From the NCBI GenBank assembly GCA_907163375.1, contig CAJQUW010001819.1, positions 186,001 through 250,000 on the forward strand: a stretch of DNA of 64,000 nucleotides, written 5' to 3'. How positions within the stretch are numbered: the first letter of the stretch is position 1; the number at the start of each line of letters is the position of its first letter. This document shows, piece after piece, positions 24,940 through 37,132 of the stretch. The notes below the pieces were generated by a model, which was not told where the DNA came from, made no database searches, and was given only the letters and a program-made list of their open reading frames with translations. This stretch comes from Prostheceraeus crozeri. Taxonomy: Eukaryota; Platyhelminthes; Polycladida; Euryleptidae. The position numbers and the translations under genes were made by a program.

Positions 24940-25345
24940 ACACGTAGACACTTTCAGAGAGCTGGAGACAGCGATTTCTTCAGGAAGTGCGTCCCAGTCA
25001 TCCAAAATTCTTTGGGAGAAAGAATTAAGCGAGTGCTACAATTACACGGCTGTCTGTAGAGTCTCAGAGAGTGACCACGAGTGTTTGATGCATTTCTTAT
25101 GAAAAAAGTGTTTGGAACAGAGGGCGTTCGGTGATTCATAATTTTGAATATTCCGCGAGGTCCATTTTTGTCGACGACATTGGAGGGATAGTAAATTTAA
25201 ATGTCTTAGTCGTTCTTCGTATGGAATGGATGTCAAGCCATGAACATTCCGAGTCATGCAGCGTTCCACACGTTCGATCAGAACAAAGTCTTTGGATAAG
25301 GATGGATTCCAAACTGGGACGGCATATTCTTGGTGTGGGCGAACT
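24940..25345 (-). mobile_element. LINE (CR1/Jockey-like) ORF2 C-terminal remnant
   Basis: On the minus strand, pieces read VERCMTRNVHGLTSIPYEER, then LRHLNLLSLQCRRQKW (25269-25042) and, after a frameshift, NTRGHSLRLYRQPCNCSTRL, then LILSPKEFW (25139-24954). This is the usual C-terminal run of these elements (L..L.YEERL..L.L.SL..RR ... TRGH...L...... F..R....WN.LP). Dead fragment, no tail found. Confidence 0.65.
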
Positions 25346-26159
25346 ATGAGGTGTAAAGCTTCATAAATACGTTAGGGTCTCTTGACATGAGGGTTTCTTG
25401 ACAAAAAGGATGGTGTGCTGTGCGAATTTGAGTTGATTGAATCCATGCCAATCAAACATTGTCATTTTAACTGTATTGTTGAAGTAATAACCTTTGATTT
25501 CGTATTTTTTTACCAAGCGCATTTAGTAAAAATCACGTTATTATCTTGGGCACACATTTCAGGAGTTGGAATAGGCCTCTAGATGTTATTGCATCAATAT
25601 TTTCTAACTTTAATTGAAAATTATGCCAATGATAAGCAGCTAATTAAATGGCCAGTATGGTATGTCTCACCCTTTCATTGCAAGGCAAACAAAAAAATAA
25701 AATGTCTAATTCTATTTAAATGGATCTTATATTAGGCAGCATGTTTTCTTTTTACCAGGAAATGGCCTGTGTTTATCCACTGGAAACTACAACAGGACTT
25801 ATATTGCTTTTCCAATATAAAATGAATGCCGATATATCAAAGGTCTTTATAGCAATTTTAGCTGCAAAGCTTGTTCTAAAATAATTGTAACACATACTTA
25901 ATTGTTGCAAACATCGTAATACTATTTTATGCATAAATTTCAATGGATCACGTAAAACAATGCAATTTAAAAATTCGATGCAATACTTTTTTAATACTAT
26001 TCCTTGTTTTGGAACAAAAAGAAATCATTTGCTGATGTGTTTTCAATAGAACAATCCGTAAGACAATTCAAATCCTTAGCTTGATGATTCATCTCTGGAC
26101 ATGAAACTTGCAAGCGACTTTACATTTTGATTAATTTGAGGAGGGCCGGCTATCCTCAG
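25346..26159. other. Spacer, nothing recognised
   Basis: AT-rich sequence without readable frames or clear repeats. Confidence 0.4.
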
Positions 26160-26605
26160 AAACTCATCCTTGATTCATACTCGTCTTTGATAAGATCGGT
26201 TTTATTGTAGCCTACGCCTTTCCTGTATTGCAATGCATCGGAATGCCTCTTGCATAAATTGCTAGTTGTGGAACGCAGAGCTTTGCCTATTGCTGGTGCC
26301 AACCCTAACCAATTCCCCTCTCTTTTGACTGTTGCTGAAAATACATGTGTAAAATTGATGCGTGCTATTGTCATGCATGACGAGCATTTACTGCGTGGCT
26401 TGTTTAATACTTGGCATGCAGGACATACTCGAAGTACCCAACTCTTGGTCGCTCGTTTTGGACGAGCAACCCGCTTCAGCCAATCTTTTGTAAAGTTTTA
26501 TAAATTTGTGGCTTGTTAGATTATCTATATCTTATGTCTGTATTTTGTAACTTGTATGCTTCCACCGACTTACCAAGTGGATCTAATAAAGCCATCATTC
26601 ATTTA
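26160..26605 (+). mobile_element. LINE 3' end with C-terminal peptide
   Basis: The plus-strand frame 26250-26519 ends LLRGLFNTWHAGHTRSTQLL, then VARFGRATRFSQSFVKFYKF and a stop, typical of the very C-terminus of LINE ORF2 (L...F......TR....L..P..RT.RF..SF......). An AATAAA-containing segment (26585) and CATTCATTTATTG follow, matching the ATTC-type tails of the other LINE pieces here. 5'-truncated. Confidence 0.55.
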
Positions 26606-26691
26606 TTGACACATTTGAAATAAGAAGATTTATTAAAATGCGAATTATACATAAACTAATTATGCAAAATTGCCTGTCGACTACAACTTAA

Positions 26692-27230
26692 TTACAAAAT
26701 GACCTTAATATCCTGAAAGAAACAATAAAAGGCGAAATCAGTGAAACAAAACTGAAAGAAATTAAGTCCGGAATCGCATAGATCTTGGCCACCTACGTTG
26801 GCCCCCATGTGCAGCAGCAAAGCACGGGCGTTGGCACGCTGTAAACAAGGACTCAGTCTTCCATGAATACCTCTGTCTATTCCATCACGTGAGGACACAG
26901 TTTGAAGGGATAGGCGAGAAGCAAGTGCCGTAAACGGAAGCTGCTAACGGCTCACAGTGCCACCCCAGTTCAGCACACTTCGAGTAGTTCTCATTTTTCT
27001 TCCTGTCCTCAGCCAAATCAGGAGCAGACTCTGCGGTGACTCTCGCTGACAACAACGAGTTAGAATTTAGCGGATGAGTCACCGTGAGATCAAGCGCCGC
27101 TGAGCGACCAAGGTGTGATGAAGGCAAGAGAATATCAGCCGGACGTTTCTGATCATGCCCCAGGTTACCACCTTTCTCCAACTGAGGTGCCAAGTGAGCC
27201 ATTCATTTATTCATTCAGGAAATGAGCGTG
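26692..27230 (-). mobile_element. RT-element C-terminal remnant, minus strand
   Basis: Minus-strand frame 27202-26885 reads NLGHDQKRPADILLPSSHLG, RSAALDLTVTHPLNSNSLLS and KNENYSKCAELGWHCEPLAA. It continues in another frame (26898-26692) as IHGRLSPCLQRANARALLL. I know this run (RPADVL.P......AA.D.TV..PL ... KC..LGW...PLA ... I.GRL...L.R.NARA.L) from C-termini of metazoan reverse-transcriptase proteins. CATTCATTTATTCATTCAGG lies next to it at 27202-27221. Frameshifted and dead. Confidence 0.55.
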
Positions 27231-27401
27231 GTACTGTATCTTGAGATCAGCGAACTTCTGAAATATGTTCAACACAAAAACATGCTACAAAAGTCCGTAT
27301 TATCATAATACTTTGGCTGTCTTAAGGTCAGTTCACATCCATCTGTATTTTTACACAGAAGTAGATGTCCTGTATTACAGAACGCCGGTTCTGTTTTAAA
27401 A

Positions 27402-28822
27402 ATGGCTCCCAGTCTTGGCATCGTATCGATTTCAAAATCCAGAGCAACTAAAGCGATTCACAATACTCTGTATAACACGTATGGATTTTGCTTTCGCGTC
27501 ACTTTCCAGTTCGTCATGATTGTGGAACGTGAAGACATACTGAAAGTTCTCACCGCACTGCGTCACATCTACGCGATTCATAGCAAGTTGAGAAGAAGAA
27601 CACGCTGGTGGATTCGTCCAGCTTTTCAACGCCGACTTGATTGCAGTGAATTCTGCAAGTTTATTCCTCATATACGCGACAACGATGAAGAGATCTTCTT
27701 CAAGTATTTTCGCATGTCTATGGATAGATGCAGTCATCTTCTATCTCTTGTTTCTCAGCAAATCAAAAAGTCATCCTTTCGAGAGCCTGTCTGTCCAGAT
27801 GAAAGAATGACCATTACCTTGGTATATTTGTCAAGTGGGTGCTCCCAACAAGACCTGTCATTTCGTTTCCAACGAGGACGCTCCACGATAAGAAATATTT
27901 TGAGAGAAACCGTCAAAGCACTATGGGAGGTCCTCTCACCTGAGTATCTGACCTGTCCAAGGACAAAGGAAGAATGGAAGACAATCGGTCGTGGTTTCTG
28001 GCAACGTTGGAATTTTCCTAACGCTCTGGGTGCCATTGACGGGAAGCATTTTCACATCATATGTCCAGGATCATCAGGATCGGAATTCTTCAACTATAAA
28101 CATAGATTCAGCTCGCTTGTTTTAGCAATGTGTGACTCGAACTACGTTTTCACATACGTCAGTGTTGGAAGTGCTGGCAGGGAAGGAGACGCTGGTGTCT
28201 TTGCGGGATCTGACCTCCTGCTATCGTTGGAGAACAATCTTCTCAATATTCCTCCAGATGAAGAGGTACCGGTACGCGGAAGTGACGCAGAGTTACCATA
28301 TGCAATAGTGGGGATGAAGCCTTTCCGCTGAAATCCTTTCTGATGCGGCCTTATCCATACCGTGGACGAAGGGCTTCTACATCACGAGAAAGCTCTACTT
28401 CCTACCGAGAAAAAATCTTCAACTATCGGCTTTCACGAGCACGCAGAATGATAGAAAATAGCTTCGGAGTATTAACTGCACGTTGGAGACTTTTCAGCCA
28501 TCCAATCAATTCAGATATTGAAAATTGTGAGGCGTTTATAAAAGCAGCTTTCGCCTTGCATAATTATCTTCAAATTGAAAAATCCGGTTTTGAGGATGAA
28601 TCAAAGCAATACATTCCTTCTGATTTCGTTGATCGTGACGATCCCAATGGCGAGGTCATTCCCGGAAAATGGAGAAACTTTGCCAATACTGGTGGCACTA
28701 CTGAAATTGGACGTATGGGATCCAATAATTCCGCACGCAGCTTGAGTAGAGTGAGAGATAAATTTGCTGAATTTTTCATTTTTCCATGTGGGGCTGTTCC
28801 CTGGCAGAATCAATGCATCTGA
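27402..28822 (+). pseudogene. PIF-Harbinger transposase (DDE_Tnp_4), one frameshift
   Basis: The N-terminal part (27402-28331) has RRRTRWWIRPAFQRRL, an HTH-like CSQQDLSFRFQRGRSTIRNI and the catalytic AIDGKHFHI (first Asp), then SVGSAGREGDAGVF (second Asp). At the G run near 28310 the frame shifts by one base, where the family has GDEAF.L. The rest (about 28308-28822) gives LMRPYPYRGR and RRMIENSFGVLTARWR (the Glu). All three catalytic acids remain. The true start may be the second ATG at 27516. The single frameshift suggests recent loss or a sequencing error. This is the cut-and-paste enzyme; its partner would be the MADF protein on the other strand. Confidence 0.85.
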
Positions 28823-29566
28823 TAGACTTTCTATTTACATTATATTTCTATTACTTTCTACTATACATGTACATTGTGTATAGCAGCTTCATGTAAGTGC
28901 ATTGGTTTATGTTGCTTTCGTGTTTATAGCGCACGTGAGGTGCGCAGCCTCCCTTTGTTATGATTGACTATTCGATTTCAGTTGAGAAACATACATATAC
29001 ATTAAACGGAATATAAAATTTTCATTGCTTTGGAACAGCCGAAATCCATCTATATCATTTGGTCAAACAGATATACTAAATAATGCTAAAGTACAGTGTA
29101 TATCCACCACCTATCCAAAAATTTAATCAAAAAATATGGTGGTTTTAAAAACATAATAAGCCCTTACAAGAAGTTTAAAACTATCAAAAGTATGGAATTT
29201 CATATTGACTTAAGCTTAGCAATTCGTGCTGTACACTTGTAGTTTTCCATGAAAAAGGAATGAGATTGCCCTTATTAAATTGCATCATTATCCATAGGTC
29301 TATTAGATATGAAATCGGATGCGTGATATTTTTTGCGATATTTAATTGTGATCATTATAAGCCTCCTTGTCAGATGATTACATACGGACTCATATGGTTA
29401 TATACGTATGCCCATCCCGTGCTTACAGATTAAAGGCCTAGAATGCAACATAGTATAATCGACTTATCATATTTCAATATTCGCGAGGTTTTTGATTGCC
29501 CAGTAAAGTAAGATGTACAAAAGCACGCTTTCCAATTGAGAAAAATGCAAATTTATTTAGGCTACA
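28823..29566. other. Harbinger internal spacer
   Basis: Non-coding sequence between the convergent transposase and MADF genes. Short AT-rich repeats only. Nothing else seen. Confidence 0.4.
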
Positions 29567-30502
29567 TTACGATAGACTCATTAGATTTTGAGAAATGTAT
29601 GAAGTGTCAGGTGTCATATCGCCTACTATTTCAGGGCAAATAATGCCAGCTCGTACACTGTACTGCAGCTCTTGGTGTTTAAACATAGCGAATTGTCGGA
29701 GATTGTCCGGCATATTTCGTAGTTCATCGGCCAGTAGTTCAGCGTACTTCGCACATTCGTCCTTCTTATCGTTTTTAAGAAGATCAACACACAAGTTCAA
29801 CGTGTGATCCATCTTCCCCTCAATGGAAAGTTGTTGAAGACTATTAACCCATTATGTACTATCGTTCTAAAAATATGACAGGCAAATGAGCTGATCCTCT
29901 ACGCAGGTCCATACATGTTCAACAAGTAATGCACTTACCATCACGTTTGTTTTGAATTGACGAATGTATATGCAACAAAAATAAACATTTAAATGTCTTT
30001 GTTTATATATTACCTCGATACAAAATCAGCCATTTTCAATCAGCTGATCGCATTTGAACATCTGTCAAGTAAGGTGAGTAATTACATCCTATCAGTCATC
30101 AAAATAGATAAATGACATATATTCAGTAAAGCTGATTTCTCCATGAATGTGTGTGACAGAAAAAACCAAAATACCATCAGCTAGATAAGATAAATTTCAG
30201 CATTGAAAGTGCTGTCTTGTTTTTATGACAATAGGAGTTTGCCTACTGTTTCCTAATTTTGCGACATTTCGCTCAATTCTCAGAGATATTACATGAATAT
30301 TTAAGACGTATACATTTATCATTGTAAGAAAATACATATTTTCATACGTTAGCATTCAGGATAACCAAATAAGGATAAATAATGAATATCCACTCTCTAA
30401 ATATAGTTCAGGTATCATATTTATATGACAACAGGACCTTCAACAGGCGTTTCTTTATTTTCAGCAATGGAGAGATTGAAACTATAACGAACAGCCAAAG
30501 AC

Positions 30503-32586
30503 TTGGCTAATCAACTATTAGAGAAAGGAGACACGATTAGGAATATTGTTCTGATACCACCTGAACCAGATTCCTTTACAGATGAAGACGATTTTCTTGA
30601 TGACGATCTTGTAGGCGCTCCAATAGTGAAGGGCGATTGCGCCAGTACATACGAAGTTGTGTACGAAGAACAGCAGCTTGATGAAAGTGTAGATATTTCG
30701 CAGGAGCCAGAACCGTCTATGAAAAAGCTCAAAACGATTCCAAAACCTAAAACAAGTTGGACTCGAAAGTTTAAGGATAGTGACATAAGTTTAGAGAAGT
30801 TAGAATTCCAAACTAATTAGGTGCAAGAAAATTTGGAAAGCCATCTTCATGAAATGACTGATTCACCTGTGAAATTGTTTGAAGAAATGTTTGACTCGAA
30901 GGCTTATGAACTACTTGCCATAGAATCAAACCGCTATGCCCAACAGAAGAACATGCATAACATAAGTTTATGCCCAGATGATTTTCGTTCATTTGTTGGC
31001 TTCCTTATTTTCTCAGGTTATCATACCTTGCCCCCAGCAAAAACTATATTGGAGCCAGCGTGAAGATTTCGGAATAGAATTTGTCGAGAGCTGTTTCTCA
31101 CGAGATAGGTTCCTGCAAATTAAAAGCGTTCTTCACGTTGTTGATAATGATAATGTTAGCGATGATCCTCGAAAAGATTTCAAAGTGGCTCCGTTGTTTG
31201 ATTTACTGAATAGCAATTTCTTAAAATTCGGAATCCACGACGAGTTTGTCTGTGTAGATGAGCAGGTGGTCAAATATTTCGGTCATAACTCATTTAAACA
31301 ATTTATCCGTAATAAACCTACGAGGTTTGGTCTGAAAAACTGGAGTATCAATGGTTCGACAGGTTATTGTTACAATTTGAAACTTTATTGTGGTAGGGAG
31401 TCTTCATCAGATACCGGTGATTCAAAACTATGTCTCGGGTCGAAAGTAGTCATGGATCTGATTCGTAAAATTGGAGTATCAGGAGCAAATATTCTGACAA
31501 TGGACAACTTCTTCTGCTCACATGAGCTTCTGTGTTTCCTGAGAGAAAAAGGAATACCGGCATGTGGAACTATTCGTCATAACCGAACGAATGGGGCACC
31601 TCTCAAAGAAGATTCGGAATTAAAAAAAAGAAGGGAGAGGCAGCCAAGACGCCGTATTTGAGTGGAGAGTGGAGTTGAATGCGTAAAATGGTGAGTAGAG
31701 TGATTGTTTAAACCATTGTATAACTGTGCAATTATGCATGATAACAATTATAATCAACTAAATATACATGTAATTGCATATACCGGTACAGTGTGTAGTG
31801 AGTACAGATTTTCTAGCCTACAAATATCAATTACAGTTATAAAATGTATAGAACAATGCATAACATCAACAATGATAAATAATAGTGAATAGGTGACTGA
31901 AACACTTGAATATTGTCAGATTTTTATTCACTGCTTAGTAAAGGGACACAGCCAAAAGAGTTACACCGACAGTTACCATGTCATGTTTTCATTGATAGTA
32001 GGCCTATAAAGATACTATTTCTGTCTTTTACAGGAACGACAATAGGTGTGTGTCCTTAGCGACGAACTTTCGATATGATCGAACGGAAAGTACTTCCAAA
32101 AGGTATGTCAAGAAGTCTGGAAAAGTGGACGTTTATCTCCCGGGATTGGTTTCACTATACAATAAGACGATGGGAGGCGTCGACAGCATGGACGGTTTTG
32201 TGAATCGATATCGCATTGCTATTTCGAGCAAGAAATGGTATTGGTGTCTTATAACAAATCTAATTTATGTATGTCTATCGAATGCTTGGGTGCTGCATCG
32301 TAAATTACGTGGTCAGGACAGAAATACTATGACACTCCTGGAATTCCGAAGTGAGGTGGCTTTATACTATATGAATTCTTACGAAACAAGAATCGGGTAT
32401 TCTGATGGAAGAATCAGTGACCCAATCTTTTCCCTTCGATTCGATGGGATTGAACATTTTATGCAAACGCGTGCAAGTCAGCGTCGCTTTCAAGGCTTCC
32501 AGTGCTCGCGAAAACCTGTGACCTATTGTCAAAAATGCAATATTACCCTCTGCAAGCACTGTTTTCCGACTTATCACGTAAAATGA
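30503..32586 (+). pseudogene. piggyBac transposase (PGBD-like), with one intron and three lesions
   Basis: Acidic N-terminus (DSFTDEDDFLDDDLVG), then DDE_Tnp_1_7: FDSKAYELLAIESNRYAQQK, FVCVDEQVVKYFGHN (first Asp), ANILTMDNFFCSHELL (second Asp) and YNKTMGGVDSMDGFVNRYRI (third Asp). The C-terminal zinc finger is CQKCNITLCKHCFPTYH. Lesions: TAG at 30818, a frameshift near 31030 and TGA at 31659. An intron is predicted at 31691-32034 (GTGAGT donor, TTTTACAG acceptor). It restores the W-NDNR motif before the third Asp in frame. Catalytic residues are all present, so inactivation is fairly recent. Confidence 0.8.
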
Positions 32587-32877
32587 CAATGCTATTACAT
32601 TGAATCTCTCAGTTCATCCTGTCAACAACAGAAGTTTTGCTAGTTTTGTGAACTTTTCATTATCAAAATATTATACAATAAACATAGTACATAAAGATTT
32701 TCTTAGAAAATGCAAATACATCTTCATCATTCCATTAAATGTCGTATCGTCATATTTTTATGACATGTCCATATCCTTGAAATAGACATAGAATATATTA
32801 CTGGAGTTATAGCACATCAATATTGACCTGATTCTGCATAAAACACGTAATTTTCGCAATAATCTGATAAATAGAAC

Positions 32878-33232
32878 ATGAAGCCGTCCTTAATGGGAAA
32901 AGACTATTTAAAGACTATTGAAAGTTGTTCTGATCATCCCCTGAGAGAAATGTTTGTGTCTAAAGTCCAACATCGTGTGAATCGGCATACAAAACCCAGC
33001 TGTGCTCTTTGCAGACCCTTCGCTAGGACGAAGCGCTTCGCTTCGTCTTTTATTTGCTATTGTAAATAGTTTTGTTCAGTGTTCTATTTTACTTTTTACT
33101 CACTTTTTATGATTCTGCCATGTAAGCTCTTCTTTGCATTCTTATGTTTACTATTGACTATCGTGATATGTACTGCGCTTACCGATTGTAACTTGTAAGG
33201 CAATAAAGAGATTCATTCTTATCTTATCTTAT
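32878..33232 (+). mobile_element. LINE 3' end with (TTATC)n tail
   Basis: A short frame (32878-33069) ends CALCRPFARTKRFASSFICY, a LINE ORF2 C-terminus, followed by a 3' UTR, AATAAA (33202) and TTATC repeats (33216-33232). Inserted in, or joined to, the piggyBac right end. Confidence 0.55.
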
Positions 33233-34021
33233 CTTAATGGATGACTTGCACGTAGATCGCTGACGCTTTCTTGACGGTGCTATCTCTTTCGAAGAGCTGG
33301 AATCTTCATCGTGGTGGCCCGATAAGTTCGAGCTGTTGAGCGAGCTGTTGAGATCAACAGATGAAGTAGGGAGACGTTTCTTTGGGAGATTTGACGAAGT
33401 CTTCCGTCGCTCTATGAAGGAGTCGAGGAACTTCATTTGTTTGAAGATAGGGTTACATGAATGCAGATTTTCTGTATCTTCAGCTGATTGCCTGCTTGTT
33501 GTCTTCAACGATCTCTTAAAGCGCGAATATTCACCTCGTAAGTATTGAAATCGAGATTGAAATTGTTCCGGATTTTCTCCTCCGATAGCTGTATTTATTT
33601 CAGTCCAGGCACATCGTCGTTTGTTGATGTCTTTATAATCCGATGATTGTGTGTCATACAATAGTTTACGAGACTCAACTTCGATCATGAGCAATTCATC
33701 GAATTGAAGCTGCAGTTGTTTCTTCGTCATCTTGCTTCGAATGTGTGGCTTACATTAGACTCTCACTTTATGCACGCTTCTTAACGGCGTCTATGTCAGC
33801 TAATCTCAGCCATAAAACGTCAGCTACAAACCCTGTGTTCTGTAAAAGTTGAACATTGACCAACTTGTCTGTTTTCAACAAAATTTCTGTTCTGTGTTCA
33901 CATAAGGAGGATGACTCACCGCCACAAACCCTTTCTGTTTTACAGAATAGATGTTCTGTAAAAACAGAACGCAATCTGTATTACAGAACTAAAAATACAG
34001 AGCGATGTGAACCGGCCTTTA

Positions 34022-37000
34022 TGGGAGAGAGAAACTAAAAACGATGGCTGATCTTGAAGGCGATTTCTGCACACCATTGACACGCTTTGTAACTCAAGCA
34101 TAACTTTGTTATGTTTATGGCGGGCCTGAATGGTAAACTGTAATGACGCACTTCATACACTGCTATTCATCATACGAACGCAAAGTTTGGTTATGCAAAC
34201 ACGTCAATGAGAATGAACCTCAGATAAGCCTGGAGCCCGGAGCCTAGAGTCAGCAGTCAGCACTGATTTGAGATTCGTGAAGCTGCATCAATATCAAGGA
34301 ATATTTCCGTAGTTCATGTAGAGGGCACACATGCAACACCTACAACACCCTTGCCGGCGGCCCTGGTAGTCCATGAGCATTTTTCGTTTAGATTAGCATG
34401 CATTTTTTCACATCGAGCATATACAATCATTTTTGACTATAGGAATCTCAAACTATGAATTTTGTTGTTTGATTTTGATAATTCATGAACCATGAGCTAT
34501 AGATCTGATGCACAAAGTCGAAGAAAGTTGAAGAAAGTTGAACAAGAGACTAATAAATAGAGGTGGTTCAGTTTGCGCCGCTGGATGATTACTGAGCATG
34601 GGCTCAAATTTTCATCAGTGTTTGATTTTACCTCATTTGATTTAGTATATTTAAACTGTCGAGTGCATTTTTATCGGTGTGGAATGACGAATTTATCTAT
34701 CTTGACACGAATATTATGATATCTTCCAATGTTTTTAGAAACTGTTCGCAAATATTTTCATGGACAGCATATGCATATTGTTTAAACTAAAATGCAATTA
34801 TTTCGTTAACGAACCATCTAAACTGTCATTTTTGCAGAAAAATCTCTATTGTCGAAGAGTGATGCAAATGAAGCACCTAAATTTTCATTCAAATCACCTA
34901 AATATCATTCAATTCAAAAAGTCTGCTGTCTACTAAACTTGCTCTATAAGTAAAGACAATGAATGTTGCCCCGAAGCTATCCTTTACAACTAACGCATTG
35001 CCGATTATTCGTCAGGTATTCTGACTTTTGAATAAATTGAAGATTTTCAATTGTCATGGCATGACGGAAATAACGTCATGGAATGATGTATTGGATTTCC
35101 TAAAATCAACTTTGTCACAATATCGTTATACCATGAGCATGCACATTGAAGTGATTGCAGGACAGCTGATGTTAGTCAGGCAGCTGTTTAGTTATGTCAT
35201 TTCACTCATTCGAAACATTCTACTCTCTATGAAACTTTTCCCATTTACACAGACAGCAAATGATACCCCAGAGCCATTCTCTTCAGCCACATATTGTTGA
35301 TTATATTGTCAGGCACCTTAAATTTTGAAGAAATTGAAGATTTTTAATTGTCAGGGAATGACGAAATAATGTTATAGAATGACGTTTTGGGTTTCCTAAA
35401 ATTCTTGCCACAAATTCGCTTTACAGATGATGCTATCAACTCAACGTTTGCATTGACGCATGCACGATCATCTGGATTGTCTGCGGGTACACGATCTGCT
35501 TGGTAGACCTATAACCCTGCATTAAGTTAAAGAGAATGAAACTGGAATCGAGGCCAAACTGTGTATCCGAGCAAAATATCATACCGCAATACATTAAAAA
35601 TGAAAACTCTCTTGCTCATCTTCGACATAATGCCTCATCAAAAGAATAAAGAAAATCAAATCAATTTATGTACGATTCAGGCGCAAATCGATATATAAAA
35701 TTAGGCGTTTTCACGATATTCGTTGCTGAATAAACAACGCATTGTCTTTGATGCTGAAGATTCTGCCAACTCGAGAGATTCGGTCAACTAATGACAGCAT
35801 TTTCTAAGTGAAGTAGACTTGGATGTCCTCTTTCAAGTGTTAATCAAATCACCAAGAAATACAACTTTATTAGGCCCACAGTTGTGGTGAAATAATCTAT
35901 ATCTCACACCTAATTGAAATGATCACACTTTCGTGACTGAATAGCAGACGACAAATTTGTAATTCTACAGAGCCATATAGTTACGGTCGTCACAAAGTGT
36001 TTTTATTAGGAATTTATTAGTGACTGTGCTATGACAACTTTAATTTGTGTGACAGTTATGTATTACTTTGTTCTATTATATCTCAAGATTACTTGCATTT
36101 TTTATAGAACATTATGTGTGGAAACGGTCACAACGCTGACCATTATGAAAGTTGTGGGTAGTGCTTGTATTGTCAAATTTGACGAAGGATTGACAAGAAT
36201 GCGCGATCTTTTCTACAGAATGATTTTAGTAACACACCACACTAATTAATTCACATACAAGTTAATTTAAATATTATTTCCTTTTCCAGCAATGGCTCTG
36301 TGTTTGGCGACGGTCGTAACAGCAAAACGGTAACGGTCGCAACAATACAATTGTATTTCATAGAACAAAACTCAATTCGCATAGTGTAGCACAGCTTAGC
36401 AAACGCTTAGTATAACATAGCAAAGCAAAAAGCGATATCATCTTTTGTTGACCATCGAAATTGCACACCAACTTGGTGCATGCACTTCACTTCGATATGA
36501 GGGCCGTGAATATTTGAAGGTTGCATCACGAGTGACGATCGAGGGCGAAGCCCGAGTATAGTAGCACAAAAGAGTGTTGCAACCGAATTGTTACACTGTT
36601 TTTTTGGACAGAGTAATGTAAGCGATTTATCACCACACTTAGCCGATTTCTATGTAATTGCTTGAACTATTAGGGAATTTGTACTTTATTGTTCCTCAAT
36701 GAATGGCATAGAAATCGTTTTTCAACCATAGATATCTATAACTAGCAATTTTGGCTGGTCAACAGTTTGCAGATGTGTTTTGGAACGCTATCTTAGCGCT
36801 ATGATGGCGTTATCCGACAAACTTTAAGTATTTCAGAACGCGCTATTCTTTATCATGAAGCCAATCTATGCGCTATTTATTGAAGTTCTGAGAAACGCTA
36901 CTTAACACAATAGGAAATTGGTTGTTCTCTGTAATTGTAAATGAAAGCTATCTTATTTTATGCACCTTTTTGGGGGAATGTTTTTGCATGTTTACTTGTC

Positions 37001-37132
37001 AAGTTACAAGAGTTCCAACATCAGTATTAAAACTTATTCAGCTTTTTTTGTTTTCTAATTCATATCAATGTAGCCTACTGTCACAATTTCAGATTTGTAG
37101 AAAACAATTAATTCCAGATCTAATTTATTAAT
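34022..37132. other. Intergenic stretch with dispersed and tandem repeats
   Basis: 34380-34640 is a third copy of the GTGCCCC-type dispersed repeat. 35013-35135 and 35309-35425 are direct copies of one segment (GAAATTGAAGATTTTTAATT-like, then GGAATGACG and TTTCCTAAAAT). 35975-36350 has several TACGGTCGTAAC-type words. 36784-36801 holds the first AACGCTATCTTAGCGCTA word discussed with the Crypton. The frames at 35028-35300, 36031-36249 and 36922-37131 show no domain. Confidence 0.45.

Larger units (their letters stand above)
29857..33236 (+). mobile_element. piggyBac insertion inside Harbinger, right end rearranged
   Basis: The insert starts at TTAA (29857-29860) with CCCATTATGTACTATCGTTC and carries a piggyBac transposase gene. 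A degraded counterpart of the left end (GTCATATTTTT...) appears near 32745-32775. Beyond it, about 32880-33232 is a LINE 3' end with a (TTATC)n tail that runs straight into TTAA at 33233. The LINE probably landed in or replaced the right piggyBac terminus. The outer TTAA pair fits the host gene break, but the right boundary is uncertain. Confidence 0.6.
29567..33730 (-). pseudogene. Harbinger MADF/Myb-like partner protein, split by piggyBac insertion
   Basis: The 5' part (33730 down to about 33237) encodes a MADF-like DNA-binding domain, about residues 1-95 (LQFDELLMIEVESRKLLYDT, then INKRRCAWTEINTAI, then RFQYLRGEYSRFKRSL), and a Ser-rich basic tail. The 3' part (about 29856 down to 29567) encodes NLCVDLLKNDKKDECAKYAE, then LLADELRNMPDNLR, the C-terminal helix region usual for these proteins. 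A TTAA borders the gap on both sides (33233-33236 and 29857-29860), and the two halves are in the same frame across it. In active elements this protein carries the transposase to the nucleus and binds the ends. Here it is disrupted. Confidence 0.7.
27322..34021. mobile_element. PIF-Harbinger DNA transposon, complete ends, TTA target duplication
   Basis: The left end at 27325 reads AGGTCAGTTCACATCCATCT, then GTATTTTT. The right end at 34018 read in reverse is AGGCCGGTTCACATCGCTCT, then GTATTTTT. TTA flanks both (27322-27324 and 34019-34021), the canonical 3-bp duplication. Further inside, both sides share CTGTATTACAGAA and TTCTGTTTT words. The element carries the two genes of the class in convergent order: transposase (plus) and a MADF/Myb-like protein (minus). 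It is 6.69 kb now, about 3.3 kb without the nested insertion. Confidence 0.85.
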
